Positions 1 through 10,732 of a stretch of 42,851 bases of DNA are shown here, one piece after another. This stretch comes from Guillardia theta CCMP2712 (Eukaryota > Cryptophyceae > Pyrenomonadales > Geminigeraceae): the NCBI RefSeq assembly GCF_000315625.1, contig NW_005434499.1:58419-101269 (forward strand), written 5' to 3'. Each line of letters starts with the position of its first letter. Positions within the stretch are counted from its first letter, which is position 1. The notes under the pieces are model-generated. The model ran no database searches and was not told the origin of the DNA. It saw nothing but the letters and a program-made list of their open reading frames with translations. Made by a program: the position numbers and the translations under genes.

Positions 1-367
1 CGGTACAGCAGCAAGAGTTCTTTCACGCAAGGTTTGGAGAAGTTTGTGAATGAGCATTTGTTGACGGACACGAAGATATTGAGTGAGTATGGCAGAGAAG
101 TCTGTAAGAAGCTGCGAGACTTTGGCTTCCCAGGGAAGGAAGAATCTGTTGCGAAAGAACTGGCAGACCTCATGTCCGCCCGTATCAAGTAAGATTTACA
201 AAGGGTATGTGGTTGGAGGGGATCCGCCGCTTGCAGAAGCGCTTGCGATCGTGATTTTAAAGCTACAAGAATGCAAGCTCGTGGAAGACCTGGATGTAAT
301 GCTGGTCGACGGGGAAGGGGAATGGAAGTGCGTGCTAATGGACGGAGTGATAATCAAATACAGTTAA
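1..367 (+). CDS. C-terminal part of an unidentified protein (gene enters from the left edge)
   Basis: Frame 1 is open from base 1 and reads an ordinary helical, charged sequence (for example TQGLEKFVNEHLL and GREVCKKLRDFGF), then meets TAA at 190-192. Just before that stop lies CAA|GTAAGA, a good splice donor. Removing 189-236 (48 nt, ending TTGCAG) joins in frame to a second open stretch (KLVEDLDVMLVDGEGEWKC) ending at TAA 365-367. I favour the spliced form because 48 nt matches other introns here and the second stretch looks protein-like. If the intron is retained, the protein stops at 192. The 3' end lies 24 bp from the stop of the convergent chelatase gene. I do not recognise the family. 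Confidence 0.5.
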
Positions 368-391
368 GAGTAGTATAGGATCTACATGTCG

Positions 392-2489
392 TCAGCATCG
401 TTGTGTGTGGCGGAGGAGGGGAGGAGTGAAAAGGAGGAGGAGGAGGAGGAGGAGGAGGAGGAGGAGGATGAGAGAAAAGGAGGAGGAGGAGGAGGAGGAG
501 GAGGAGGATGGCACCTTCAAGTCGTCAGCATTTACAGCTCTTGAGTTCAGCGCCGCGTTGGCCTTGGCAACTTCGCACGCGAACAATTCAGCGCGATGAC
601 CCTGAACTCCAGCACGGGAGGCCTCTCCGCAAAGATACGCGATCTGAAACAGCCGGTAAAATGCCAGCAAGAGCTCAGCTGGGCTGTACCTGCTTCGGAG
701 AGATCTTGGTCTCCTTGAGATCCTCGCGGGCAAAGATGATGCGCGTCCTCAGAGACTCCTCACTGTCCTCCATGTCCTGGCGAAGGACGATGAGAGGAGC
801 GAGCAGCAGGGAAGGAAGGAAAAGAGGGGGAGAAGACGGGGAGGAAGATGAGGAGAGTAGGGGATACGGGGAGGGCGGAGGGAGTTCGGAAGAGGAGGAA
901 ATGGCGGTGGCGGTGGTTGGGGGTGGCAAAGAGGGTTGGGGTTGAGGCGGTGAGGGAAGGAGGACCTGGATATCATCAGCAGTCATCGTCTTCTCAGCAA
1001 AGCCCAAGTAGCTGTTGACGGCCTCGACACGATCGTCAAGGCTGAGGGGGTTTGCGTCCGCGGAGAGAGAGACGGCAATGCGGTCGAGAAGGTGAGAGCG
1101 GAGCTGGAAGACAGAGATCAGAGCAGGCAACGAGCTCAAAGATATGTCAAGGGAGGGAAAGCAAGGCCGAGGAGGCAGAGAGATCGGGTGACAAGAGATA
1201 GAGGTTGTAGAGATTAAGGAAAAGAGGCTGACGAGAGAAGTGGAGGAACCATGAAATTGAAAGAAGTGAGGGGGCGGGGGCGGGAGCGGGAGCTGAAGAC
1301 GGAGGCCGATGAGGGAGGAGGGAGGAGGAGAGGAGTAAGGATGAGGGAGGGATAGGAGAGGGAGGAGGGAAGAGAGGAGGATCTCAGCACTATCGCACCT
1401 CCGACTCCTCGGGATTGAAGGTTGCGATGAGCAGCGGGCGGCAGGGGTAGCGAACGCTGATCCCCTCCCTCTCTACGTTCACCCAGCCCTCCGACACGAC
1501 AGACAGGAGGATGTTCGACAGCTCGTTGTCAAGAAGATTGATGTCGTCCACGTACAAGACGCCCCGATGGGCCTTGGCCAGCAGCCCGGGCTCAAAGACG
1601 GTCTTGCCCTGCCTCACTGACTGCTCCACGTCTACGGATCCGAGGAGACGGTCGTCAAGCACGTTGAGAGGAACCTGGACGAAGGGGCACTCGATGACTT
1701 CCGTCTCAAGGTCCTTGAAGTCCTTGCCCGATGCCGCGAGCTCGTTGGCCAGGAAGTCGTCGATCTCGCCCCTCTCATCATTGGGGTCGATGTTGAACTT
1801 GGACCCCTTGACGATCTCGATGGGAGGGAGGAGCCTGTGAAGCGCACGAGCCATGACAGACTTTCCTGTTCCCCTTCCTCCTGCAATGATCACTCCTCCC
1901 ATCTGAGGGTTCACAGCAGCGAGCAGGAGAGCTGTCTTGATTGGTTGTTGCCCGACGATGAGGGAGAGGGGCAGGTTGCTCTTTGACATGGCGGACTTCT
2001 GGTATCCCTTGGTCTCCATCTCCATCGCAGCAGCTGGTACGTACGTCCTGTCATGCTCTACAAGCAACTCGACCCTGACTCACCTGCTCTTGCCTCAGCA
2101 TCTGCGCTAGCCACCATGTTCATCCCTCCGATCTGTCGGGCTACGTCAGACGTCAACCAGCTTTGTGACAAAGGAGGGAGAGGAAGGAGAGATGGGAGAG
2201 ATGGGACATGAAGTAGAAGAGAAGATCCAGACAGCAGGATGTATGATTAGTCTCTTCCACGTCTGCAGTTCTTCTTTCTTTCTATCACCTGGATGCTGCG
2301 GCTTCCAGCCCCACACAGCTTGGAAGGCTTCTGTTGCATCCTTGTCACTGAGGCTCCGAGGAACTTAGAACGTGCGGAGAAAGAAGAGGATATGGATGTC
2401 GAGAAGGAGCAGGAGGAGGAAGGAGCCATAAAGGCTTCAGCCACCCCCATCGCCATCGCCACCGTCAGCGCCATCGCCGCCATTGCCAT
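392..2489 (-). CDS. chlD: Mg-chelatase subunit D-like AAA+ protein, plastid-targeted, without the vWA domain
   Basis: Mg-chelatase inserts Mg2+ into protoporphyrin IX, the first step committed to chlorophyll. Exons: 2489-2289, 2132-2084, 2033-1399, 1103-966, 776-690 and 643-392; 453 aa, all in frame. Residues 1-67 are a bipartite plastid leader: hydrophobic signal, AEA/FMAPS cleavage site, then a Ser-rich transit-like segment. The AAA+ module has Walker A GGRGTGKS (about 135-142), [20 protein letters not shown] and Walker [13 protein letters not shown]. It then has [33 protein letters not shown] and [17 protein letters not shown]. The order and wording fit ChlD rather than ChlI, although Walker A is intact. 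The second Walker B acidic residue is Asp, where family members usually have Glu. ChlD proteins normally continue with an acidic linker and a vWA domain. Here the frame ends in poly-Ser/poly-Leu from a GGA repeat and stops at 392. The 189-nt intron 777-965 is a multiple of three and could be retained. Confidence 0.85.
431..510. repeat. (GGA)n microsatellite at the chlD 3' end
   Basis: Two runs of GGA/GAG are separated by AGAGAAAAGG. On the minus strand they read as poly-Ser and then poly-Leu at the end of the chelatase frame. The junction AAG|GTGCCA at the start of the run could also be a splice donor, so the run may be intronic or untranslated. Confidence 0.85.
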
Positions 2490-2509
2490 GGCAGCAGGAG
2501 GCCGCTATG

Positions 2510-3240
2510 TCACAACTACACCCCTCCACCCCCTACCCCTCATTCGCTACTACCCTGCCGATTATCACCCCTCGGTACCCTGACCCCATGACAATAATCC
2601 ACTACCCTCCCATTGAAATGTTTTCACCCACCGATTCACACATGACCTACCCAGGCAATATTTCCAGATCGACTACCCCCTCTGTTCCTTCAACGAACCC
2701 TGCAACAGAGATTCTATGTCATCACCCACCCAGAGTAAAGCCAAAAACCACCCCCTTGAAGCCCGGTGGACCCTTGCTACACAAGATGGACCCCATCGGT
2801 ATAGGGCCCACCCATGTTTTGCACCACCTACCCCTCCCATAGAAATTGAGATAGAAGGACCCCTGATTCTGCGGTAGTACCCCCACCCCATGGCGATACA
2901 CCCCATTAGAGGTCATGCCCACCCTACTTTCACCAATTCATCCCTCATCCCCAGACTGACCATCCTTATAACCCCGGAGTCTTCGCTACCATACAAGAGG
3001 GGGTAGTCCTCGACCACCGGTACTCCTCACTAAACTCATCACATTTCCTTTAACCCCGTCCTTCCTCATTGTTTCTCCATTTCAATCCACCCGTACAACA
3101 CCACCCCTACCATCCAGATTGTTTATGCCATTACCACCCTACTACCCCTAGGTGCTGCCTCTGCTCGACTGGTGGGGCACAACAAGGTCACGTGGCCTCA
3201 TACAGTTCGAACAAAACAGACTCGAATCATCCCCCACATT
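2510..3240. other. C-rich, G-poor non-coding block
   Basis: The + strand is full of short ACCC, CCTACC and CACCC words with few G residues and no convincing exons. Similar DNA occurs at 9011-9760 and 26975-27135, and on the opposite strand at 17216-17310. No terminal repeats or coding sequence were seen. The open frames here are short and repetitive. Confidence 0.6.
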
Positions 3241-3269
3241 CTCAACCGTTCCTCAGTCCGATTCAGGAG

Positions 3270-3640
3270 TCGGCCCCGCCAGGTCCCCCGCCGGCCCGGG
3301 CCGGGCCCGGGGGGAGCCCGGACACCGGGTCCGGGGGCCGCAATCCCGGCAGCCGGCGCCGCGGGCGGGCCGCGCGGCCGCGCACTGACCCAGTGAGGAC
3401 CGGCCCGGGGCAGTGCCGGGGCCCGGCGGTGGGCAGTGCCGGGCGGCCCGGGCACTGCGGCAGCTTCCGATCCGAGTCACTGCACTGAGTGCCACAGGCT
3501 CAGGGCACCGGGGTGGGGCCGGCGGCGGCCGGTGGGCCGGGCCCGCCTCCGTCACCCTCGCCGCTCAGCGGCTTGACAGTAGTGCCGGGGCCGGGCCCCG
3601 CCGTGAAGCCTGAGGGCCCTCTCCCGGCTGAGTGGCCCGG
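3270..3640. other. GC-rich block (CCGGGCC-type words)
   Basis: A sharp rise in G+C with many CCGG, GGGCCC and CGG words. It is non-coding by inspection, with open frames in all six phases as expected for GC-rich DNA. Its texture matches the blocks at 10110-10530, 34219-34720 and 39591-40250. Like the 10110 block, it follows a C-rich block. It may be part of a dispersed repeat family. Confidence 0.55.
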
Positions 3641-3830
3641 GTCAACGGTTGAACTTTCAAGTTTGATTCAGTCGGAACGGTTCACTGTCAGAAGTTGCCC
3701 GAGTCAATCAAAGCGTGGTTTTTTTTCAACGGCACGGTCAAATTTTGCCTAGTGAGGCCGAACTTGTACCCCAGACATTTCGAGCCGAGCGATGCGTAGA
3801 GCCTGTGGCCCTGAGGGAGGGAGGGAAAGA

Positions 3831-3945
3831 CAGACAGACAGACAGACAGACAGAGACAGAGACAGAGACAGAGACAGAGAGAGAGACAGAGACCTGAGAG
3901 AAAAAGAGAGACAGAGAGACAGAGAGACAGAGACAGAGAGTAGAC
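3831..3945. repeat. (CAGA)n / (GACAGA)n microsatellite
   Basis: A perfect CAGA run passes into GACAGA and GAGACAGA units. The reverse-complement motif (TGTC)n occurs at 42466-42512. Confidence 0.9.
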
Positions 3946-3947
3946 TA

Positions 3948-4002
3948 GGAGCCTCGACTAGCTGAGCCTCGACTAGGAGCCTCGACGGAGGCCTCGACCC
4001 TA
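3948..4002. repeat. Short tandem repeat of GAGCCTCGACTAG
   Basis: Four imperfect copies of a GAGCCTCGAC-type unit with small spacers, directly after the CAGA microsatellite. Confidence 0.75.
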
Positions 4003-4394
4003 GGAGAGCCCACAGTGGGAGTGCCTAAGTGCACTACCAGAGACGTATGAAAGTTGTGTGTTCTCATCAATGTCCTGAGCATGTTCTGATGCTGTTGTGT
4101 TTGACTTGTGCTGTACTCGCTCTTTTCTATTTGCTCCTTCACTAAGAGCAACATATCGTAGTATGTCGTATGAGACATCTTCTACTCTGTCTTCTAACCC
4201 AGCTCAATCGCACTCTCGTTCATCTCTTTTCCTTGTCCTCCACCACTCTCCAATCTCCTGCTCCTCCTCTCTCCTGTTGTTTCCCCTTGAATTTTGAACT
4301 TCCTTCCTGCTGCTCTTTGCCGTCTCGTTTCCTCCCTTTCTGCGTTGTTGTCCCTCCATCCTCTCCCTCGCCCCCTTCTCACTTGGTTAGCAGC

Positions 4395-4944
4395 ATGGGC
4401 GTATCTTTGTCGCTTGCCGACGTTGTCTGTGCACGAGACTGCGGAATGGAGGACGTGGGGAGGAGGGCGAGTAGGATGTATGTGCTTGACGAGAGCGACC
4501 TGTCGGTCACAGGACTGCATGTCGCATGTCGCAAGGGGCAGTGCGAGATTGTTGCTGCCATGCTCAGCAACAAGGGGGTGAAGGTAAACGCGCAGGATGG
4601 CCATGGCTTCACTCCCCTTCATGTCGCTGCTGTCCATGGCGACGTCGCCATCTGCTCCCTCCTTCTCGAGCATGGCGCGTTAGCCAACGTGTGCACTGAT
4701 GATGGACTCGTCGCTTCTCATTTCGGTAATCTAATTTGCTCCTCCTCCTCCTCCTCCTCCTCCTCCTCCTCCTCCTCCTGTCCCTGCTCCTGCTCCTGCT
4801 TCTGCTCTTCGTCCTGTTTCTGCTTTCTCTTTCTTGCCTTTCTCCTCTCTCATGTTGCCCCAGCACGGCGTCTGCATCCTGGCGAGCCTTATCTGCTCCG
4901 CATACTGCTTGATGCTGAGATGAAAGGTAAGAGAAGAGGAGTAT

Positions 4945-4980
<36 letters not shown>

Positions 4981-5919
4981 GATGTGTCCGTGACATAGGT
5001 GGGCAGAGAACAAAAATTATGTGAAGGAAGCTGCTGAACGTGCGATGAAGGTACGTCAGAATCCCCCTTGTGTTACTCCCTCCTCCCTCCTCTTCCTGTC
5101 TTCACCCCTTCTCTCCTGCTCTGACCTTGCGCCTGCTTCTGCTCCCCCTCTGCTGACTCCTTCATGGCAGATGGAGGAGCGACTCCTTGCGGTGTTCAGT
5201 CCGGGCAGTCCGCGAGTCAAATCCTGGAAGGTCAAGGACGGCAGGAGCAATATGGCATGGGAGGATCGAGAGGAAGCTTTCATGCTGGAGGAGAGCGAAC
5301 TGGTGATGAGCAAAAGAGTGGGGAGGGGCAGGGGCAGGGAGAGAGTGGGGAGGAAGAAGGCGCGGGAGGAGTGATGTGGGTTTTTGGAGCAGGAAAGGAA
5401 CTTAGAGACTCTTTGGGCGGCACGTCGAGGAAGGGCAGGAGCAGAGCAGAATGTCTTCAGCAATCAAATCCCGACGGTCTACAGCATGGAGAGGATTAGA
5501 GGTTGCCCCTACTCGCCTCGGTGAGATGCTCGCTAAAACGATCCAAGGGCATGCTTTCTGCCCCTTCCCCTTCCCCGGCTCCTGCTCCTCCTACTGTGCG
5601 CTCTCGTCCTTTTCCCCCCGCCTGTCGTTCTCCCCTCCCCCCGTCTGCTTTTTCTCACTGTCCTCCAGCGTTCGGATGGATCTAGCAGCATGCAGTTTCG
5701 ACGCACCTTCTCGCTCTCCGGTGTCTCACTCTCTCCTCCTCTTCTCGCTCTCTCCTCTCTTCTGCTCACTCCTGTCCTCCACCCTCTCCTCTCACTTTTT
5801 TGCAGAAGAAGTCCATGAGGATGGCAGCCAGGGTGCTCGATGAGCCCAAGTTGTCCACCTCCACCATCCCACAGCTTTCCTGCCCTCCACCGGGCACGGA
5901 GGGAGAGGAAGGAGGGTGA
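4395..5919 (+). CDS. Ankyrin-repeat protein
   Basis: Hand-spliced exons: 4395-4725, 4864-4926, 5007-5050, 5171-5302, 5393-5520, 5669-5720 and 5806-5919; 287 aa, in frame throughout. Two ankyrin repeats are clear: TGLHVACRKGQCEIVAAML and the next, GFTPLHVAAVHGDVAICSLL (about residues 37-95). A third, weaker one runs across intron 1 (HPGEPYLLRILLDAEMK). Ankyrin repeats bind proteins; no catalytic domain follows. The second half is a charged helix (VKEAAERAMK, EDREEAFMLEESEL) and a Ser/Pro tail (MERIRGCPYSPR). Reading through the 5303-5392 intron would stop at 5374. I prefer splicing because the sequence after the acceptor is coding-like. The start is the first ATG after a CT-rich leader; an in-frame ATG at 4170 would add only low-complexity sequence. 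Confidence 0.7.
4738..4780. repeat. (TCC)n microsatellite in ankyrin-gene intron 1
   Basis: A run of CTC/TCC trinucleotides forms part of the pyrimidine-rich intron 4726-4863. Confidence 0.9.
4940..4982. repeat. (GACGAG)n hexanucleotide repeat in intron 2
   Basis: GACGAG is repeated in tandem inside intron 4927-5006, just before the ATGTGTCC stretch. Confidence 0.85.
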
Positions 5920-6204
5920 AGGAGCGAGGAAGGTGGGAGGAGGACAGGAGTTATGGGAGTGGAAAAGGTAGAGAATGGGGTGAGATATAGGAGGCAGACG
6001 GAGGGAGGAGTAAGCGGGAGGGGGCGAGCTCACGTGGAATCATATTCTTGAATCAATGTGATTGATGAGGATCCTTTTAATGTACCATAAATAACAACAG
6101 CATGAGACTCTAAGCCCCCCCCTCCCCACCCCCCACCCCGCTTCCTCCTCCTCCTCGTGAACTCCTCTCCCACATGATCCAAGTGAAGCAGCTGTCACTT
6201 TGAC
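5920..6204. other. Convergent intergenic region
   Basis: Lies between the ankyrin gene (+) and the next gene (-), and should hold both 3' ends. It has G/A-rich then C-rich tracts and an AATAAC-containing stretch (6080-6095). No exon was seen. Confidence 0.5.
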
Positions 6205-6903
6205 TCATTCAGATCGCAAAGCCTTAGAGGTCACATCCTCTCCTGCCGAGTCGTCTTCTCCTTCCCATCGTGGGCGTCGCGAGCCTACTTGGTGGAATCG
6301 AAACCCAACCGAGTCAGAGGAGCACGTTTGATCTCCAGCCTGCGGTGAAGTGAGGAGAAACCTTTCCCTCCTCTTGGCAGACCTGAGCAGAAGAAGTGTT
6401 CGGGTAGTGAGATGCGTTTCCCTCGTTCACAAACTGTGATCCTTGCGTCATGCTCCTCAATCTCCCCGTCCTACACCACCTCCTCCTGCTCCTCTTGCTC
6501 CTCCTCGACCACCACCTCTCAACACCCGTTCGACTCACCGTCATGCTGCCATCGTCGTAGCGATGTCCCCCGTCCTCGTTGAGAGTCACCTGCTCCATCA
6601 CGGTCAAGGCATTGCGGCTTCTCGTCCTGCCCTTCACCTCGCGCACTTCGCCTGCTGCATCTGGCGCTTGCTAAGCAAACAGTCAGATTGAAGTGGCACA
6701 GCCAGTCAGCAGGTACCTGATGCATCTGGAACGAAGTTCGGTCGAAGTCCATCATCTCAACCTGAACACGATTGAGCTTGACCCCTCCCTGTCCTCCTCC
6801 TCGCACCTGGTTACAAGGCACATGAGGGTCTGCCCCGGCGTTGATCTGACATCAACAAGTCAGACTTCGCCAACACTGCACGCTTAAACATTCAGACCTG
6901 CAT
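6205..6903 (-). CDS. Small unidentified protein, multi-exon
   Basis: Exons 6806-6717, 6670-6539, 6433-6383 and 6339-6205 join in frame across introns of 46, 105 and 43 nt. The most protein-like parts are VKLNRVQVEMMDFDRTSF, NALTVMEQVTLNEDGGHRY and FVNEGNASHYPNTSSAQ. The stop is TGA at 6205-6207. The 5' end is uncertain. A two-codon first exon (ATGCAG at 6903-6898) followed by a 91-nt intron gives 137 aa. The gene could also be the 3' part of its upstream neighbour at 7168-7888, which is on the same strand. I recognise no domain. Confidence 0.45.
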
Positions 6904-7167
6904 GTTCAATTCTGTGACTGGAGTGACCGGAAAGATAACATTGTTTGTTTGCATGTTCTTAATCTGTCTCAGCCTGTTGAAAGCCCGAATGTCAATGGAT
7001 CAAATCATTGTCCGTGAAACGAAACTAACCTTTCAAGTTCTTCATCGACATCGTACACTTTGCGTCCTACGACAAGAAGTCACACAAAAGAACTTGAAGG
7101 GTTACACTATAAACCTTTGCTGCTGGACACGCTTAACAAAGGGGACTCCCCACGAAGACTTTGAAAA

Positions 7168-7888
7168 TTATACAAATCCGGGGAAAAAGGGATTCCAACC
7201 AAAGGAGACACAGAGGATGCAGAAGCCGATGCTTCCTTTACACGAGACTGGAAGAAATGTCAACAAAAGCACAAACCCTGGTCTCGACACTACCAAGGCA
7301 TTTGATGGAGTGTTGTCCTGTTCTAGTCCTGCTGTAGCCGGGCTGGTTGTTTCTGGCTCAACATCTTGCGATGCACGGCTGTAGGAGTCTGACTCCGGAC
7401 GCTCCGAGCCCTCAACGTCTCCAACAGCGGGACGTGACATCGATTCAGCTGAGTCATCAGCTGGGTTCATCACCTCAACCTGCACGACAAAGCTCAGGCA
7501 GGAACTCAAGCTCACAATATCAAATCACCACTGTCCATTGCACGTCATCCCACTTCGGATGAGGCTGCCGGTTACCCCTCCCCCATGTCCTTTGAACGGA
7601 ATCTGCAACCGTGCAGGGCACCAGCACAGCACCATCGCTGAACCATTCCCCGACAGTCACCTTCTTGAAGTGACGCTGCAACGCATTGCGTAAACCAGAC
7701 GTGTACTGGCAAGCATCCTTCCAAGCCTCCATTCTGAGCTTGAATCCTCCTCCTGGAGTAACACGAAACGCCTCTACGAGTCCTGTGTACCCCTGGATGG
7801 TTGCTTGAACTTTCTCCACCCCTTGATTGTACATTGCCAAGCTCTCAGCAATGTCTCTAGGTGTTATCTTCCCAGCATTGCGAGGCAT
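7168..7888 (-). CDS. Unidentified protein, two exons
   Basis: Exon 7888-7529 (120 codons) and exon 7479-7168 join in frame across a 49-nt GT-AG intron; 223 aa. The first exon reads as a compact domain (MPRNAGKITPRDIAESLAM, GFKLRMEAWKDACQY, VTVGEWFSDGAVLVPCTV). The second is acidic and Ser/Pro-rich (GDVEGSERPESDSYSRASQ) and ends in a hydrophobic tail (FVLLLTFLPVSC). That tail could be a membrane anchor, or read-through past an unseen donor. The start is the first ATG; longer forms need non-ATG starts. No family recognised. Confidence 0.6.
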
Positions 7889-8770
7889 CTTCGGCCTTGA
7901 AACTGAGAGACACGGCAGGCTTCTTACGCCTTCCAAGCTTATTTCGTGCTTTTTATGTGCAAGTTAGCTTGTTCGGATTATATCGGAGTAACGAGATTGG
8001 AAACGTCTGTCACAAAAGAAAGTGAGTTACCACTGTCAAAATTCTCGAAACTGCACTGAACCAGAAGCATACTCTTGCTGAGGAAGACAACATATCGAAC
8101 AGGAGAACAAATGAGCATGAAGCAACAGGTATGCCTCAACAATAAATGGAGAGGAGAACTCTAAAGATGAAATGTATCAACTCATAGCAATAGCCATAGA
8201 AGGAGGGGGCGGGGGGGGGGGGGGGGGAAATATGTCATCTATTCCCCATCGGTTCCAAACATTGTCTTCATGCAAGCCATCTCATATCCATCAGATACAA
8301 GAACATCTGATTCATGTACAGACATGCAAAATGACATATTCCAGCATTCCAAGAACGATGCGAAAAAGATGAAATAGTGTAAGTCCACATGGGCAGGGCA
8401 AACAGCTAACATGTTAGCTACGGAGGTGTGTGGAGAAGAAGATGATAGCCTGGTGCGTGGGTCCAGAAGAGTCAACAGAACAAAACGCATCTTCCCACAT
8501 TGGACGACCGATCACAAAAGGACAAGCAGAAAAATTGCAAAAGCCACAAAAAGAAACAGAAGGAGAAACAAAGAAATCAAGAATGAGGTTGAAAAAAATG
8601 AAAAGGTGGAGAGTCGGTAGTAGAGGTAGCGCAATGGTTAGTTTACGATCTGCTTTCATCCCATTCAGCATGTACTTTCTCCTTCTCGTTCTTCTGCCTC
8701 CTCCCCTGCCGCCATTTCCATCCACCACTGCGCGTGCATGAACCCGACCAACCCGGCCGGCCGGAAACAG
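7889..8770. other. No confident gene
   Basis: Several 60-120 codon frames occur on both strands, but none has convincing splice partners or a recognisable motif. A poly-G tract (about 8204-8227) stands out. The palindromic run GGCCGGCCGG at about 8754-8763 sits at the right edge, next to the AT-rich island. Confidence 0.5.
8204..8227 (+). repeat. Poly-G tract
   Basis: GGAGGGGGC is followed by more than 15 consecutive G. It could form G-quadruplex structures and is prone to length errors in sequencing. Confidence 0.9.
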
Positions 8771-9010
8771 TAATAAGTTCATTAGAAATATTTTTCTGTA
8801 AAACTTTTGACCCTTATTTCTGCTTTTAATAATGTTTTAACGAGTTGTCTTTAGGTTATGTTGAGTGTATGGTACATGAATAATAAATAATATATCTCAT
8901 TGAAAAATCGATATACTACCAATTTTACAATTGAAATATTTTTATTAAAAATCTTAAATATATTTTTGTATAGATACTGGTACTGTTTGTTTAAAACTTT
9001 AGTTGGTGAG
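8771..9010. other. AT-rich island
   Basis: About 240 bp of strongly A+T-rich DNA (TTTTTATTAAAAATC, AATAATAAATAATATAT) lie inside GC-balanced to GC-rich DNA, with abrupt borders. The minus strand is open over part of it (a Lys/Asn/Ile/Tyr-rich peptide from 9063 to 8851), which AT-rich organellar or nucleomorph DNA would also give. The origin is unknown. Confidence 0.6.
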
Positions 9011-9760
9011 TAATACGGCCAGATCCCTCCCCATACCCACCGTCGTGTTAAATACCCACCCATCTGTCAGTCGGCCCATATACTATGTTACAGGGTAATG
9101 ACCACCACCGGTCCCTATATTGCACGCATTTCAATCACCCACCCAGAGCAACTGCATTCTGTCTCTTTTTCGTGCATTTCTAAAAGTCTTCAAATACTTT
9201 ATAAAGCCGACCCCCTTTGATTCAAAAATCAAGTAGTTATATAATTGTACTGGCTACATCAATCCCCTGCACCCTGGTGGTTTTAAGAATAATAAGTTTT
9301 ATGCTTTTAAAACCATCTAGAACCCACGACGTGCTGGTCTTATCCGTACCCCCTGAGTTTTGACTCTCATTCTGTTTCACCCCTACCTCATCAAAACTGT
9401 ACCCTACCCCCTGCCTTCTCTCCTAAAGTACCCACCAATTGATATGATGAAAGTACCCTTTCCTCAAAGCGCATCACCCCCTCCACCAGTAACCCGCACC
9501 CTCTTCGCCATGGCCTGGATACAGTCTCACTACCCCACCACATTTAGTTATCCCTCTCATTTTAATGGGGACTCCTCAAGGGGTGGGGTGGTAAAATAAT
9601 AGAGATACCCTACCCCTGTGCTCAGAGGTTCTGAGGAACTTTCAAGAACCCACCGTCACCGTTTCCCTCCTCAGCAGAGCGGAGGAACACCACCGGTCAT
9701 ATGACTTCCCTCTCGTACATTTCACCCCTACCCCTAGCGTTGTTATGAATCCTTGACCCC
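9011..9760. other. C-rich, G-poor non-coding block
   Basis: Same texture as 2510-3240: ACCCACC, CCCTACCCC and TACCCCCTG words on the + strand, with no exon seen. Confidence 0.55.
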
Positions 9761-10109
9761 GCCGCCCCGCCGCTTCAAGTTCCACGACTGTCGGGCCTCT
9801 GAGTCTGCCACGGTACGCCGAGATTGTGACACTGAAAAGACAGCCCGCCGGGCCAACTTTCAACAAGCATCAAAACGGGGCCTTCTAAACTTTCTGTACT
9901 CAAAGTTAAGGGAAAAATCAGTACGAGGACAATCGGGATAGTCGAGGAGGCTTGACTCGACCCTGACCGTGACTGTCGCACAGGCCAAACGGCGAGAAGA
10001 GAAAAGACAGCGAGAACCAAACCCAACTTCCCGGAGTCCTGCCAACTGCTGTCCCCCAAACTTAACTGATACCTTCCTTCTAAACCTTTGAGGCTAACTA
10101 GTACTGCGG

Positions 10110-10530
10110 TACTGCGCCGGCCAAGCCGCCGAGCCGCAGAGCGCCGCGGCGCGGCGGCCGCGCCGGGCCCCGGGGTCTGATCCGATCCGCAGGGAACTCG
10201 AGTCGGACTGACGGTGCGCGGCCATGAATGATGGTGCGGCCACCCGCTCGGAGTCACCGGCCACCGCGACGCCGCGCTCGGACTGCGCGGCCGCCGCCGG
10301 GCGCGGCACCCGGTGACCCGGTCACGCGGCGTCTCACTCCGACGGCGCAGGCTGCTGACTCAGTGAGCGGCCGCGCGCGGCGCCGGGCCTCGCCGGGGCC
10401 GGACGGCCGGGCTCCGGGGAGTCCGGACCGTACTCCGAGGCTCGGCCGCCGCGGGCAGGGCCCGGGGCCCTCGGATCGGCCTGAGCCTGGGCCTGAGCTG
10501 CCATGGGCCGGGCCTGGCCGCCGCGATTCA
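10110..10530. other. GC-rich block
   Basis: GCCGCGGCGC, GGCCGCCGC and CCGGGGCC words dominate, and it contains CTGACTCAGTGAG. Non-coding by inspection. Resembles 3270-3640, 34219-34720 and 39591-40250. Confidence 0.55.
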
Positions 10531-10732
10531 AACCATAGCGTTGTCGGGTCAAGGAACTTGCTGACAATTGGGATTTGTACCACTAATCATGTCAGTAACC
10601 GTTACCGGCGGCAATTTGCTCAGGGGCTGTTTCAAGCTTCGTCTATGAAATCGCACTATGATACATGACAATTTGCAGTCTCATAACCATCCCGAGCAAT
10701 CGTTGAGAATAATCTTGCAGTTGCTGAAAAGC

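Noticed and set aside
2510-3240. Degenerate telomeric DNA
   Set aside because: The words are irregular (CCTACC, ACCCACC, CACCC) and no regular CCCTAAA-type repeat occurs.
3240-3760. Several overlapping Pro/Gly/Arg-rich frames in the GC-rich block
   Set aside because: High G+C removes stop codons in all frames; no splice sites or motifs support coding.
6902-7384. 160-codon + strand frame with a hydrophobic start
   Set aside because: Part of it overlaps the Ser/Pro-rich second exon of the minus-strand gene at 7168-7888. No motif and no splice continuation were found.
8618-8665. tRNA or SINE promoter (TAGCGCAATGG looks like a pol III A-box)
   Set aside because: No matching B-box, no cloverleaf and no terminator were found at the right distance.
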